Positions 8,107-17,131 of a DNA stretch of 64,000 nt are shown piece by piece. Source of the stretch: Microbacterium sp. SL75 (GTDB lineage: Bacteria > Actinomycetota > Actinomycetes > Actinomycetales > Microbacteriaceae). Each line of letters begins with the position of its first letter. Within the stretch, counting starts at the first letter, position 1. The position numbers were made by a program, and so were the translations under genes. The notes beneath the pieces are model-generated. The model had not been told where the DNA came from. It searched no databases and saw only the letters and a list, made by a program, of their open reading frames with translations. Location of the stretch: positions 2,294,001-2,358,000 of the forward strand of contig NZ_CP113067.1 in assembly GCF_026625865.1 (NCBI RefSeq). Reading direction: 5' to 3'.

Positions 8107-9423
8107 GTGACTGCGATCGCGTTCCTCATCGGCGTCATCGTGCTCGTGCTCGGCCTGGCCGTCTCGATCGCGCTGCACGAGGTCGGGCATCTCCTGCCCG
8201 CCAAGCTCTTCGGCGTGCGCGTCGGCCAGTACATGATCGGTTTCGGACCGACCCTCTGGTCGAAGCGGATCGGCGAGACGGAGTACGGCCTGAAGGTGCT
8301 GCCGCTCGGCGGCTTCATCTCGATGGCCGGCATGTACCCGCCCGCACCCGAGGACGCCAAGCCCGGAACCAAGCGCTCGCGCTTCTTCGCGACGATGGTC
8401 CAGGACGCCCGCGACGCGAACGCTGAGACCCTGATCGCCGCCGACGATCGGGTCTTCTACAAGCTGCCCGTCTACAAGCGCATCATCGTCATGCTCGGCG
8501 GCCCGATCATGAACCTCGTGCTCGCGGTGGTGCTCTTCACGATCGCGCTGAGCGGCATCGGCATCCAGCAGGGCACCACGACCGTCGCCTCGGTCTCGCA
8601 GTGCGTGATCCCCGCGAGCGAGGGGCGCACCGACTGCACCCCCAGCGATCCCGTCGCTCCGGCGGCCGCCGCCGGCATCCAACCCGGTGACGAGTTCGTC
8701 TCGATCGACGGCACCCCCGTCTCGACGTTCGCCGAGGCGGCCGCGATCATCCAGCGATCACCCGGTAAGCAGCTCTCGGTCGTCATCGACCGCGACGGCG
8801 CGCAGCGCACCGTGGAGTTCACGCCCGCGACCACCGACCGTGCGGTCACCGACGCGGACGGTCGTCCCGTGGTCGACGCCGCGGGCGCCACCGAGTACCA
8901 GACCGTCGGATTCGCGGGCATCAGCCCGCAGAGCGCCCTGGTTCGCCAACCGATCGGGACGAGCCTTGCGGCGACGGGGCAGTACATCGGCTCGGTCGCG
9001 CAGATCGTGTCGCAGTTCCCCGTGCGCATCTACGACGTGGCCGTCGACACCCTCAGCGGCCAGCCGCGCGACGCGAACAGCCCCATGAGCGTGGTCGGCG
9101 CCGGCCGTCTCGCCGGCGACATCGCCGCGGTCGACGCGCCGATCCTCGACCGCGTGCAGACGATGATCACGCTGCTGGGCGGCCTGAACATCGCCCTGTT
9201 CGTCTTCAACCTCATCCCGCTTCTCCCGCTCGACGGCGGTCACGTCGTCGTGGCGCTGTGGGACGGCATCAAGCGACAGATCGCGCGTCTGCGCGGCAAG
9301 GTCGCTCGTCCCGTGGATGCCACGAAGCTCGTTCCGGTGACTTTCGTCGTCGTGATCCTGCTCGTGGCGACGGGCGGGGTGCTGTTCCTCGCCGACATCT
9401 TCAACCCGGTGCAGCTGCTCTAG
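8107..9423 (+). CDS. rseP: site-2 intramembrane zinc metalloprotease (RseP/Rip1 type, M50)
   Basis: 438 residues. Membrane-embedded protease that cleaves transmembrane substrates such as anti-sigma factors after a first cut. HEVGH (His24, Glu25, His28) in the first membrane helix binds zinc; a PDZ domain lies at about residues 180-270 (AAGIQPGDEFVSIDGTPV); the second active-site motif NLIPLLPLDGGH is near residue 370, followed by a final helix. It starts at GTG 8107, directly after the divergent murE promoter region. The position between dxr and ispG is conserved in Actinobacteria. The ECF sigma/membrane protein pair at 17.1 kb is a possible but untested partner. Confidence 0.93.
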   Translation: MTAIAFLIGVIVLVLGLAVSIALHEVGHLLPAKLFGVRVGQYMIGFGPTLWSKRIGETEYGLKVLPLGGFISMAGMYPPAPEDAKPGTKRSRFFATMVQDARDANAETLIAADDRVFYKLPVYKRIIVMLGGPIMNLVLAVVLFTIALSGIGIQQGTTTVASVSQCVIPASEGRTDCTPSDPVAPAAAAGIQPGDEFVSIDGTPVSTFAEAAAIIQRSPGKQLSVVIDRDGAQRTVEFTPATTDRAVTDADGRPVVDAAGATEYQTVGFAGISPQSALVRQPIGTSLAATGQYIGSVAQIVSQFPVRIYDVAVDTLSGQPRDANSPMSVVGAGRLAGDIAAVDAPILDRVQTMITLLGGLNIALFVFNLIPLLPLDGGHVVVALWDGIKRQIARLRGKVARPVDATKLVPVTFVVVILLVATGGVLFLADIFNPVQLL

Positions 9424-9437
9424 CCGCGCCCGGGGGC

Positions 9438-9479
9438 GGCGGGCTCACACCCTCCCCGTGGGAAGGGTGTGAGCCCGCC
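9438..9479. terminator. bidirectional hairpin between rseP and the anthranilate synthase gene
   Basis: A perfect 16-bp stem (GGCGGGCTCACACCCT at 9438-9453 with its complement at 9464-9479) and a 10-nt loop lie between two convergent genes. No long T tract is present on either side. Confidence 0.75.
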
Positions 9480-9492
9480 GAGAGGCCGCGGG

Positions 9493-11472
9493 TCAGAGCG
9501 CGTGCGCGATCAGGCGTTCGAGGGTCCGCATGCCGTCGCGCGACAGGATCGACTCGAGGTGCCCCTGCACGCTCGCGAACGCGGGGCCGCGGAGGGCGTA
9601 GACGTCGCCGGTCTCGGGGTCGGCCGCGACCTCGGCCGGGATCTCGATGCGCCCCTCCGGGACGGGGAGGGGAGCCCCCGTCGACTCCCCGCGCACGGTG
9701 ATCGACTCGACAACGATCCCGCGCTCGGTCGTGCCCGGCGCCACGCGCGCCGTGAACGTGTTGTAGAACCCGATCGAGGCGTCCTCGCCGAAGACGTCGA
9801 CGCTCTTCTGCAGGCCCTGGTGCGGCTGCGCGAGAGGGGCGAGATCGATGCCGAGCTGGTCGGCGAGGATCTGGTGGCTCAGGCAGACCGCGAGAAGCGG
9901 AGCGTGGCGGAAGAGGCGGCGGGAGACGACGTGGCGCATCGCGGACATGCGCGGGCTGTCGTCGCGCGGATCACCGGGGCCGGGGCCCGAGATCACGAGG
10001 TCGGCGGCATCGACCTCGTCGTCCGTCGCCTGCGACCAGTGCACGATACGGGTGTCGAGTCCCAGGTGTCGCAGCTGGTGCGCGAGCATCGTCGTGAAGC
10101 GGTCCTCGGCATCCACCACGAGCGCCGTGCGGCCCGCGAAAGGGCCCGACCCGTCGGGGTCCTGCGGGTTCATCCAGAAGGGCGCCAGGCGATCGTTGCG
10201 CGATGCCAGCAGTTCGGCGATCGCGGGATCCTCGGCGAGCGGTCGTTGCGGGGCGGCGGGGGCATCGGCATCCGCCCCCTCGGGAGCGACGGACACGCTT
10301 CGAGGGACCGCGCCGATCGCGCCGAGCACGCCGGCGGCCTTGCCGTGGGTCTCGCCCACCTCGCCGTCGGGGTCGGAGTGGCGCACGAGCGTGGCCCCGA
10401 CCGGAACGCGCAGGCGCCCGTCGACCAGATAGGCCGTGCGGATGAGGATCGGCGCGTCGAGGTCGTGCGTGGGCCCCTCGGTCGAGCCGTTCGGGGTGAA
10501 CAGGGCGGCGACACCGGAGTAGTAGCCGCGCGGCTGTGTCTCGTGCCGGGCGATCACGGTGCACGCGTTCTGCATGGGGGAGCCGGTGACCGTGGGGGCG
10601 AACATCGTCTCGCGGAGGATGTCGCGCGGGTCGAGATCGCTCGAGCCGCGCAGCATGTACTCGGTGTGCGTGAGGCGCGACATCTCTTTGAGGTGCGGGC
10701 CGGTGATGCGGCCACCGTCGCTGCAGACGGCGCTCATCATCTTGAGCTCCTCGTCGACGACCATGAAGAGCTCCTCGGTCTCTTTGGTCGAGCGCAGGAA
10801 CTCGGCGAGCGTCTCGGACGTCGCCCCGCCCGCCGGGTGGCGGAAGGTGCCCGAGATGGGGTTCATCGTGACGATGCCGTCCTTGGCGCTCACGTGCGCC
10901 TCGGGGCTCGCTCCCACCGCGATGTGATCGGCCGTGACGACGGCGAAAGTCCAGTACGCTCCCTTCTCGTGCTCGAGAAGAGCCCGGAACCACGTGAGCG
11001 CGGCGATGCGCGGGTCGATGTCGACGCCGGCGACGAAGTCGCGACGGATCACGAAGTTCGCACCCTCGCCGCGACCGATCTCGTCCGCGATGACGCGGCG
11101 CACGATGGCGGCGTAGTCCTCGTCGGTGATGTCGAAGCCGGCGTCGGCAAGGGGCACGGGCGAGGAGGGGAGGGATGCCAGGGCCTCCGCCCGCGGCACG
11201 GAGACACGGTCGTCGATCACCAGGCAGCGCAGCGGTGCCCCGTCGTCGTGGCAGACGAAGCCGCGCTCGCGCACCTGGCGGTAGGGAACGAGGGCGAGCA
11301 CCTCGCGGGCGCGGCCCTCGGCATCCGTCAGGGGGATGTCGGCGAGGAGGTCCACGTCGACCACGTCTCCCGTGAGGACCTCGACGGTCGCCCCGTCACG
11401 GGCGATGAGGGCGAAAGGGGCGGAGCCTGCGGCGAGGTCCGTGAAAGGGGAGGAGGGGTCGAGCCCGGTCAT
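9493..11472 (-). CDS. fused anthranilate synthase, TrpE plus TrpG domains (PhzE-like layout)
   Basis: 659 residues. The chorismate-binding domain (about 100-420) shows NPISGTFRHP, DEELKMMSAVC, HTEYMLRG and GSPMQNACTVIARHE. The glutamine amidotransferase domain (about 470-655) has Cys530 in AVCLSHQ and His638/Glu640 in QGHLES, where the usual text is FHPES. The product is anthranilate, the first step of tryptophan synthesis; an aminodeoxyisochorismate synthase of the PhzE kind is the alternative. The attenuator with a Trp-Trp leader peptide directly upstream argues for tryptophan, and no phenazine gene is near. The start ATG 11472 lies after the attenuator; the frame open to 11598 is not translated as one protein. 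Confidence 0.88.
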   Translation of the reverse strand: MTGLDPSSPFTDLAAGSAPFALIARDGATVEVLTGDVVDVDLLADIPLTDAEGRAREVLALVPYRQVRERGFVCHDDGAPLRCLVIDDRVSVPRAEALASLPSSPVPLADAGFDITDEDYAAIVRRVIADEIGRGEGANFVIRRDFVAGVDIDPRIAALTWFRALLEHEKGAYWTFAVVTADHIAVGASPEAHVSAKDGIVTMNPISGTFRHPAGGATSETLAEFLRSTKETEELFMVVDEELKMMSAVCSDGGRITGPHLKEMSRLTHTEYMLRGSSDLDPRDILRETMFAPTVTGSPMQNACTVIARHETQPRGYYSGVAALFTPNGSTEGPTHDLDAPILIRTAYLVDGRLRVPVGATLVRHSDPDGEVGETHGKAAGVLGAIGAVPRSVSVAPEGADADAPAAPQRPLAEDPAIAELLASRNDRLAPFWMNPQDPDGSGPFAGRTALVVDAEDRFTTMLAHQLRHLGLDTRIVHWSQATDDEVDAADLVISGPGPGDPRDDSPRMSAMRHVVSRRLFRHAPLLAVCLSHQILADQLGIDLAPLAQPHQGLQKSVDVFGEDASIGFYNTFTARVAPGTTERGIVVESITVRGESTGAPLPVPEGRIEIPAEVAADPETGDVYALRGPAFASVQGHLESILSRDGMRTLERLIAHAL

Positions 11473-11528
11473 CGAGAAGTCTTTCCGTCTGTGCTGAACG
11501 AGGTCCGATGCGGCCGCCGAAAACACGA

Positions 11529-11562
11529 AGACCGCCCGGATTCCCCAGGGGGAGGGCGGTCT
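11529..11562 (-). terminator. tryptophan attenuator terminator
   Basis: On the minus strand AGACCGCCC (11562-11554) pairs with GGGCGGTCT (11537-11529), followed by TTCGTGTTTT. A competing pairing is available: GGCGGT (11583-11578), just after the leader stop codon, can pair with ACCGCC (11560-11555) and would break the terminator. This is the layout of a trp attenuator controlling the anthranilate synthase gene. Confidence 0.85.
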
Positions 11563-11582
11563 GTTGCATGCGTGCGCACCGC

Positions 11583-11618
11583 CTAAACGGTGTGCCACCA
11601 GGATGTGTGAGCGCGCAT
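11583..11618 (-). CDS. trpL: tryptophan leader peptide (11 aa, MRAHTSWWHTV)
   Basis: An 11-codon frame ends in TAG and holds two adjacent Trp codons at 11595-11600. A ribosome stalled there covers the mRNA to about 11584 and leaves GGCGGT (11583-11578) free to form the antiterminator. A ribosome reaching the stop covers that segment and lets the terminator form. Its ATG is only 7 nt from a -10 hexamer, so the leader peptide itself appears to be translated from a leaderless transcript. Confidence 0.88.
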   Translation of the reverse strand: MRAHTSWWHTV

Positions 11619-11625
11619 GGCGCCG

Positions 11626-11631
11626 AACCTA
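11626..11631 (-). promoter_or_regulatory. -10 hexamer TAGGTT, promoter of the trp leader and anthranilate synthase gene
   Basis: TAGGTT ends 7 nt before the leader-peptide ATG (spacer CGGCGCC). It is divergent from the ispG promoter, with 50 bp between the two hexamers. Confidence 0.65.
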
Positions 11632-11681
11632 CCACAGCAGCCTTTCGGCGCCGGTTCAGGCACCGTGCGGTGCGGGCGGCG

Positions 11682-11687
11682 TAGGCT
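11682..11687 (+). promoter_or_regulatory. -10 hexamer TAGGCT, leaderless start of ispG
   Basis: TAGGCT ends 6 nt before GTG 11694 (spacer GATCGC). Confidence 0.65.
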
Positions 11688-11693
11688 GATCGC

Positions 11694-12845
11694 GTGCCTG
11701 CTGTGAACCTCGGAATGCCCCGCGTGCCGGAGACCCTCGCGCCCCGTCGCAAGACCCGCCAGATCCGCGTGGGCAAGGTCCTCGTGGGCGGCGACGCCCC
11801 GGTGAGCGTCCAGTCGATGACCACGACGCCCACGACCAACATCAACGCCACCCTGCAGCAGATCGCCGAGCTGACGGCGTCCGGCTGCGAGATCGTGCGC
11901 GTGGCCGTGCCGTCGCAAGACGACGCCGACGTGCTCCACATCATCGCGAAGAAGAGCCAGATCCCGGTCATCGCCGACATCCACTTCCAGCCGAAGTACG
12001 TGTTCCAGGCGATCGACGCCGGCTGCGGCGCGGTGCGCGTGAACCCGGGCAACATCCGCAAGTTCGACGACCAGGTCGGCGCGATCGCCAAGGCCGCCAA
12101 GGATGCGGGCGTCTCGCTGCGCATCGGCGTCAACGCGGGTTCGCTCGACCGCCGCCTGCTCGAGAAGTACGGCAAGGCCACCCCCGAGGCGCTCGTCGAG
12201 AGCGCCGTGTGGGAAGCCTCGCTGTTCGAGGAGCACGACTTCCACGACTTCAAGATCTCGGTCAAGCACAATGACCCGATCGTCATGGTCAAGGCGTACC
12301 GCCTGCTCGCCGAACGGGGCGACTGGCCCCTGCACCTCGGCGTCACGGAGGCCGGCCCCGCGTTCCAGGGCACGATCAAGAGCGCCACGGCGTTCGGCAT
12401 CCTGCTGTCGGAGGGCATCGGCGACACCATCCGCGTCTCGCTGTCGGCGCCCCCCGCCGAAGAGGTCAAGGTCGGCCATCAGATCCTGCAGTCGCTGAAC
12501 CTGCGCGAGCGCAAGCTCGAGATCGTCTCGTGCCCCTCGTGCGGCCGTGCGCAGGTCGACGTCTACACCCTCGCCGACGACGTCACCGAGGGCCTCAAGG
12601 ACATGACCGTGCCGCTGCGCGTCGCCGTCATGGGCTGCGTCGTCAACGGACCCGGCGAAGCGCGCGACGCCGACCTGGGTGTGGCATCCGGCAACGGCAA
12701 GGGCCAGATCTTCGTCAAGGGCGAGGTCGTCAAGACCGTTCCCGAGAGCGAGATCGTCGCGACCCTCATCGCCGAGGCCAACCGCCTCGCCGCCGAGATG
12801 GGCCCCGACGCCGCCACCGGCACCGCGCAGGTCATCACGGCCTGA
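11694..12845 (+). CDS. ispG: 4-hydroxy-3-methylbut-2-enyl diphosphate synthase (IspG/GcpE)
   Basis: 383 residues. It reductively opens the cyclic MEP-pathway intermediate MEcPP to HMBPP using a [4Fe-4S] cluster. The cluster cysteines are visible at Cys280 and Cys283 (SCPSCGRAQ) and Cys315 ([11 protein letters not shown]), with the conserved Glu shortly after. The TIM-barrel half carries [16 protein letters not shown] and [13 protein letters not shown] start at 11694. It belongs with dxr (5.0 kb) and rseP but is separated from rseP by the reversed anthranilate synthase gene. Confidence 0.96.
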   Translation: MPAVNLGMPRVPETLAPRRKTRQIRVGKVLVGGDAPVSVQSMTTTPTTNINATLQQIAELTASGCEIVRVAVPSQDDADVLHIIAKKSQIPVIADIHFQPKYVFQAIDAGCGAVRVNPGNIRKFDDQVGAIAKAAKDAGVSLRIGVNAGSLDRRLLEKYGKATPEALVESAVWEASLFEEHDFHDFKISVKHNDPIVMVKAYRLLAERGDWPLHLGVTEAGPAFQGTIKSATAFGILLSEGIGDTIRVSLSAPPAEEVKVGHQILQSLNLRERKLEIVSCPSCGRAQVDVYTLADDVTEGLKDMTVPLRVAVMGCVVNGPGEARDADLGVASGNGKGQIFVKGEVVKTVPESEIVATLIAEANRLAAEMGPDAATGTAQVITA

Positions 12846-13057
12846 GCCTCGCGCGTCGTCGCTGGCCTACCGGGCTCTCATCGCCTCCCCACAGCATTCG
12901 TTCACGTGGACACCGGCCGTTCGACGTCTCGGCGGCGGGCGAACCACCGATGCTCACGGAGCGGGCCTACCGTCTGATCCGGTCGCGGCGACGCGTCGCG
13001 GCCGATCCCATCGGACGGTCGGAGAGGAGACGCCGCGCACCCCGCGGCGCATCACGC

Positions 13058-14815
13058 ATGGATTCACGCACCCACAGGCTCCGCACGGCGTGGCGCATCG
13101 CCATCGCCGGCGCGCTCGTCGTCGCCGGCACCGCGGCGCCGCTCTCGGCGAACGCGGCGAGCTACCCCAGCGACAGCGCCAAGCCCGATCTCGTCGCGCT
13201 GCTCAGCGGCTACCGCGACTTCTGGACGCCCAGCGGTCAGGGCGACTTCAGCGGCACGGTGGTGAACCCGACGGTGCTGGCCTACAACGACCGGCTGACG
13301 GTGTGGATCAACAACAATGCCACCGCCGCGCAGCAGTTCCGCGCTCTGCAGGACTCCGAGTACAACAACAACGCCAAGACCGCCTACGACCAGTCCTTCA
13401 CCGTCTCGGGAGGTCTCGGCTCGTCGCTCGGCGCGATCTACGTCAACGGTCTCAACTCGGGCGCCCTGCCGCTGACGCAGGCCCTCATCAACAGCTCGAA
13501 CGGATCGTCGGGCGCCTACGTGTCGACGAGCACGGCGAAGAACACGTTCAGCTACGCGCGCCCCTTCGTCATGACCGATCCGAACGCGACGGCCGTCTCG
13601 GGCGACAACGCCTCCTGCGCGCCCAGCGTGAACAACGCCTCGTCGCTCAAGGCCATGCGCCAGGGAACGGCATGGGCCGACGCGAACGGCAACCTGCTCA
13701 TCGGCCGTGTCGCACCGGTCACCGACACCACGCACCAGTTCTCGCCCAACGATGTGCCCCTCGACGCCGCGTACGGTCAGCCGGGCATCTGCAAGGGTGG
13801 CTCGTTCCCGTCCGGTCACACGACCACCGCCTATCAGGCCGGTATCACCCTCGCGACCCTCGTGCCCGAACTGGGGCCCGAGGTGCTCGCGCGGGCGTCC
13901 GAGAACGGCAACAACCGCATCGTGCTCGGTGTGCACTACCCGCTCGACATCGTCGGCGGCCGCATCGACGGCGAGGCCGCTCTCGCCGCCCGCTGGTCGG
14001 ACGACGCCTACCGCACCGGCGTGCTGCAGCCCGCCCGTCAAGAGCTGATGACGTACCTGCAGCAGCAGTGCGGAAGCACCCTCGCCGCGTGCATCGCCGC
14101 CGAGACGCCGTACCAGAACGACCCCTACGGCGGGAAGGCCATGCCCGGCGGAACGGCGCAGAAGGTCACCGACCGCGCCTCGGCCGTGTCGGTGTACACC
14201 GAACGCCTCACCTACGGCTTCGCTCGCACGGGCACCGCCGGTCAGCCGGCGGCCGTGCCGGCGGGCGCGTCGAACCTGCTGCTGACCGCGTTCCCGCAGC
14301 TGACCGACGCGCAGCGCACGTCGATCCTCGCGCAGACCCAGATCGACTCGGGCTACCCGCTCGATCAGACGTCCGGCGGCAACGGCTCGTGGCAGCGTCT
14401 CAACCTCGCCGCCGCGATGTCGGCCAAGGTGCAGGTCAACGCCGACGCCACCGTCACGGTGCTCGGCGTCGGCGGCGCGGCCCAGGTGTTCCCCGCCCCG
14501 AGCGGCTCGACGAGCACGACGCGCGCGCTGACCGCTCCGAACGGCACGACCGTCGCCGCCGGTGGCCAGCTGCAGATCGCGGGCTCGGGTTTCGCCGCCG
14601 GTCAGCCGCTCACGGTGCAGCTGCACAGCGACCCGGTGACGATCGCGACCATCGCCGCCGATGCGAACGGCGCCTTCGCCACGACCGTCACGATCCCCGC
14701 CTCGACCCCGGCCGGTGCGCACACGATCACGCTCCTGGATGCCACGGGCGCCGTCGTTGCGGGACCGCTCGCGGTCATGGTCACCGGCGTGCGCCTGCCC
14801 CTGGTGAGCGGATGA
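13058..14815 (+). CDS. secreted PAP2-family phosphatase with C-terminal Ig-like domain
   Basis: 585 residues. The signal peptide (TAWRIAIAGALVVAGTAAPLSANA, AxA-type cleavage) predicts export. The PAP2/class A acid phosphatase motifs are GGSFPSGHTTTAYQ near residue 250 and NNRIVLGVHYPLDIVGGRI, supplying the two catalytic histidines. The C-terminal 110 residues (from about TTRALTAPNGTTVAAGGQLQIAGSGF) resemble an immunoglobulin-like surface repeat. Substrate unknown: phosphomonoesters or lipid phosphates. ATG 13058 was chosen because the signal peptide starts there; the frame is open further up. The 212 bp upstream show no clear promoter. The stop overlaps the next start (ATGA). Confidence 0.85.
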   Translation: MDSRTHRLRTAWRIAIAGALVVAGTAAPLSANAASYPSDSAKPDLVALLSGYRDFWTPSGQGDFSGTVVNPTVLAYNDRLTVWINNNATAAQQFRALQDSEYNNNAKTAYDQSFTVSGGLGSSLGAIYVNGLNSGALPLTQALINSSNGSSGAYVSTSTAKNTFSYARPFVMTDPNATAVSGDNASCAPSVNNASSLKAMRQGTAWADANGNLLIGRVAPVTDTTHQFSPNDVPLDAAYGQPGICKGGSFPSGHTTTAYQAGITLATLVPELGPEVLARASENGNNRIVLGVHYPLDIVGGRIDGEAALAARWSDDAYRTGVLQPARQELMTYLQQQCGSTLAACIAAETPYQNDPYGGKAMPGGTAQKVTDRASAVSVYTERLTYGFARTGTAGQPAAVPAGASNLLLTAFPQLTDAQRTSILAQTQIDSGYPLDQTSGGNGSWQRLNLAAAMSAKVQVNADATVTVLGVGGAAQVFPAPSGSTSTTRALTAPNGTTVAAGGQLQIAGSGFAAGQPLTVQLHSDPVTIATIAADANGAFATTVTIPASTPAGAHTITLLDATGAVVAGPLAVMVTGVRLPLVSG

Positions 14816-15741
14816 CGACGAGCCCCGCTCGTCGGCGCCTGGCGCTCGTCACGATCACCGCGACGGCGGCTGCGGCCGTCGTCGCGGTGATCGCCGCGTG
14901 GGCGCTGGCTCCCGCCGCCCCCTCGGTCCCGGCAGCCGATCCCACGCCCTCGTCCTCCCTGACGCCCGCGACCGCCGCGTCGCCTCGCCCGGTGCCCGCG
15001 GTCGACGCCGGCGCACTGTCGGCGTTGCCGGAGGCGCGCTATGACGCGGTGATCGGCGGGCTCCTCGTCGCCGACACGGCCGTGCCCGCGCACGCCGACG
15101 TGTACTCGACGGCATCCGACCTGCCCCTCTTCGGCGACGCCGACGGCACGGGACGCCCGGGCGGCAGCGGCGGTCCCATCGCGCGTCTGGCCGCGCGCGA
15201 CTTCTTGGGAGAGGCCACTCCCGTCGTCGTGGTCCGCATCGAGGGGTCGTGGGCGCTCGTGCTGACGCCCGCCCGCCGCACGCTCCCGTCGGCTGCGCCG
15301 GCGGGTCAGCCCGCGGCGGCGCAGACCGCGGCCTGGGCCCCGGTGACGTCGTTGGCGAAGACGACCGGCCCGACGTCTCGCGTCGAGGTGTCGGTGGCGC
15401 AGCGGTCCGTGTCGATCGTCGCCGTCGACGGCACCGTGCAGACGACGTTCCCCGCCGCCGTCGGTGCCGACGGCACACCCACGCCGACCGGCGTGGTCGG
15501 GTACCTCGAGGCGCGCTACGTCGACCCGTCGCAGGGGACCGGCGACCAGCCGATCCACCTGACCTCGCTGCACTCGGCCGCCGCCGACGAGCCCTTCGGC
15601 GGCCACGACGGGGGACTCATCGGCATCCACTACGCGGACGAGCGCGACGGGGCGATCTCGCACGGCTGCGTCCGGATCGGTGCCGACGCGGTCGCGGCGC
15701 TCGCCGCGCTTCCTCTCGGCACGCTCGTCGTGCTGCGCTGA
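14812..15741 (+). CDS. L,D-transpeptidase (YkuD domain), membrane anchored
   Basis: 309 residues. An N-terminal membrane helix (ALVTITATAAAAVVAVIAAWALA) and a Pro/Thr/Ser-rich linker precede the catalytic domain. The YkuD active site IGIHYADERDGAISHGCVRI places Cys286 near the C-terminus, with GHDGGLIGIHYAD just before. The family makes 3-3 cross-links in peptidoglycan or attaches proteins to it. The ATG overlaps the stop of the PAP2 gene by 4 bp, so the two secreted proteins are translationally coupled and probably act together at the cell wall; how is not known. Confidence 0.88.
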   Translation: MTTSPARRRLALVTITATAAAAVVAVIAAWALAPAAPSVPAADPTPSSSLTPATAASPRPVPAVDAGALSALPEARYDAVIGGLLVADTAVPAHADVYSTASDLPLFGDADGTGRPGGSGGPIARLAARDFLGEATPVVVVRIEGSWALVLTPARRTLPSAAPAGQPAAAQTAAWAPVTSLAKTTGPTSRVEVSVAQRSVSIVAVDGTVQTTFPAAVGADGTPTPTGVVGYLEARYVDPSQGTGDQPIHLTSLHSAAADEPFGGHDGGLIGIHYADERDGAISHGCVRIGADAVAALAALPLGTLVVLR

Positions 15742-15837
15742 CGCCCACCGCGCCCGCGGGGTGACCGCCCCGGGAACGCCGTAGGCCCCGGGGGCACCCG
15801 GTCGCGGCCGGGGCACGGAGGGCCTCTGCGCATCCGG

Positions 15838-15843
15838 TAGCCT
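15838..15843 (+). promoter_or_regulatory. -10 hexamer TAGCCT upstream of the BenE-family gene
   Basis: TAGCCT ends 9 nt before ATG 15853; no ribosome site lies between, so the leader would be only a few nucleotides or none. Confidence 0.5.
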
Positions 15844-15852
15844 CGGGGGCCT

Positions 15853-17037
15853 ATGGCCGACACCTCGCCGCCCTCGCTCGCCCGACCGCTCGTCGCCGGG
15901 GTCGTCACCGCCCTCGTCGGATTCACCAGCACCTTCGCCGTCGTGCTCACGGGCCTGCGTGCCGTGGGGGCGACTCCCGCCCAGGCGGCCAGCGGCCTGC
16001 TCGCGATCACGCTCGTGGTCGGGATCGGCTGCATCGTGCTCGCGGGGCGATACCGCATTCCGATCACGGTCGCGTGGTCGACCCCCGGCGTCGCCCTGCT
16101 GGCCGCCACCGGCGCCGTCGACGGTGGGTGGCCGGCGGTCGTGGGGGGATTCCTCGTCTCCGCCGCGCTGATCCTCTGCACGGCGCTGTTCCCCCCGCTC
16201 GGCGCGCTCATCGCGCGGATCCCGGCCTCGATCGCGCAGGCGATGCTCGCCGGTGTCCTGCTGCCGCTGTGCGTGGCGCCGTTCGCCGGCCTCGTGAACG
16301 ACCCGTCGGGTGTGGCTCCCGTGCTGTTGGTGTGGCTCGTGGCATCCCGATTCCTTCCCCGCTGGTCCGTACCGCTCGCCTTCGTCGCCGCGATCGCGGT
16401 GGTCGGGGTGGAGCTGGCCCGTACGGGAGTGGACGCGGATGCCGCGACCCTGCTGCCGCGCCTGGAGTTCACGGCCCCCTCTCTCACGGTCGGCGCGGTC
16501 GTGGGCATCGCGGTGCCGCTGTTCGTGGTGACGATGGCGTCGCAGAACGTGCCCGGGGTCGCCGTCATGCGCAGCCTCGGCTACACGATCCCGTGGCGCC
16601 CCGCGATGCTCGTCACCGGGCTCGGCTCGGCCGCCGCGGCCGGGTTCGGCGGGCACGCGATGAACCTCGGCGCGATCAGCGCGGCGATCGCCGCGGGACC
16701 CGATGCGCACCCCGACCCGAAGAAGCGGTGGGTCGCGGGGGTGTCGGCCGGGGGCACCTATCTCGTCCTCGGCGCCCTGTCGGCGGCGTTCGCGGCCATC
16801 GTGCTGCTGGCCCCGGCGGGCGTCATCCCGGCGGTCGCGGGTGTGGCGCTCTTCGGCGCGTTCGGGTCGGCGATCCAGCAGGCGATCGACGACCCCGGCG
16901 AGCGGGTGCCCGCCGTGGTGACGTTCCTCGTGGCCGCCTCCGGGATCGCGGTGTTCGGGGTGAGCGCCGCGTTCTGGGCCCTGGTCGCGGGACTCGTGGT
17001 GCGCGCGGTGCTGCACGTGGGGCGTCGGGCGGCCTGA
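15853..17037 (+). CDS. BenE-family (benzoate/H+ symporter-like) membrane transporter
   Basis: 394 residues, almost entirely hydrophobic, with about 11-12 predicted membrane helices. The family features seen are TVAWSTPGVALLAATGA, the central MASQNVPGVAVMRSLGY and GFGGHAMNLGAISAAIAAGPDAHPD. BenE proteins are described as proton symporters for benzoate. No aromatic-degradation gene is nearby, so the substrate here is open; purine or other organic anion uptake is possible. It is transcribed alone. Confidence 0.82.
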   Translation: MADTSPPSLARPLVAGVVTALVGFTSTFAVVLTGLRAVGATPAQAASGLLAITLVVGIGCIVLAGRYRIPITVAWSTPGVALLAATGAVDGGWPAVVGGFLVSAALILCTALFPPLGALIARIPASIAQAMLAGVLLPLCVAPFAGLVNDPSGVAPVLLVWLVASRFLPRWSVPLAFVAAIAVVGVELARTGVDADAATLLPRLEFTAPSLTVGAVVGIAVPLFVVTMASQNVPGVAVMRSLGYTIPWRPAMLVTGLGSAAAAGFGGHAMNLGAISAAIAAGPDAHPDPKKRWVAGVSAGGTYLVLGALSAAFAAIVLLAPAGVIPAVAGVALFGAFGSAIQQAIDDPGERVPAVVTFLVAASGIAVFGVSAAFWALVAGLVVRAVLHVGRRAA

Positions 17038-17131
17038 GCTTGCGGCCCGATGACGGTGGCGTCGCCGTGCGGCACGAACCTCGCGGACCGTCACCGTTTC
17101 GTTATCCATCTCGTCGCCGGAAAGGGAACCG

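Noticed and set aside
9493..11472. Phenazine biosynthesis (PhzE) as the role of the fused anthranilate synthase.
   Set aside because: No other phz gene lies near, and a Trp-codon attenuator controls it, which fits tryptophan supply better.
9469..11586. Open plus-strand frame of about 700 codons opposite the anthranilate synthase gene.
   Set aside because: Shadow of the real minus-strand gene: no ribosome site, no family motif, and typical antisense-GC composition.
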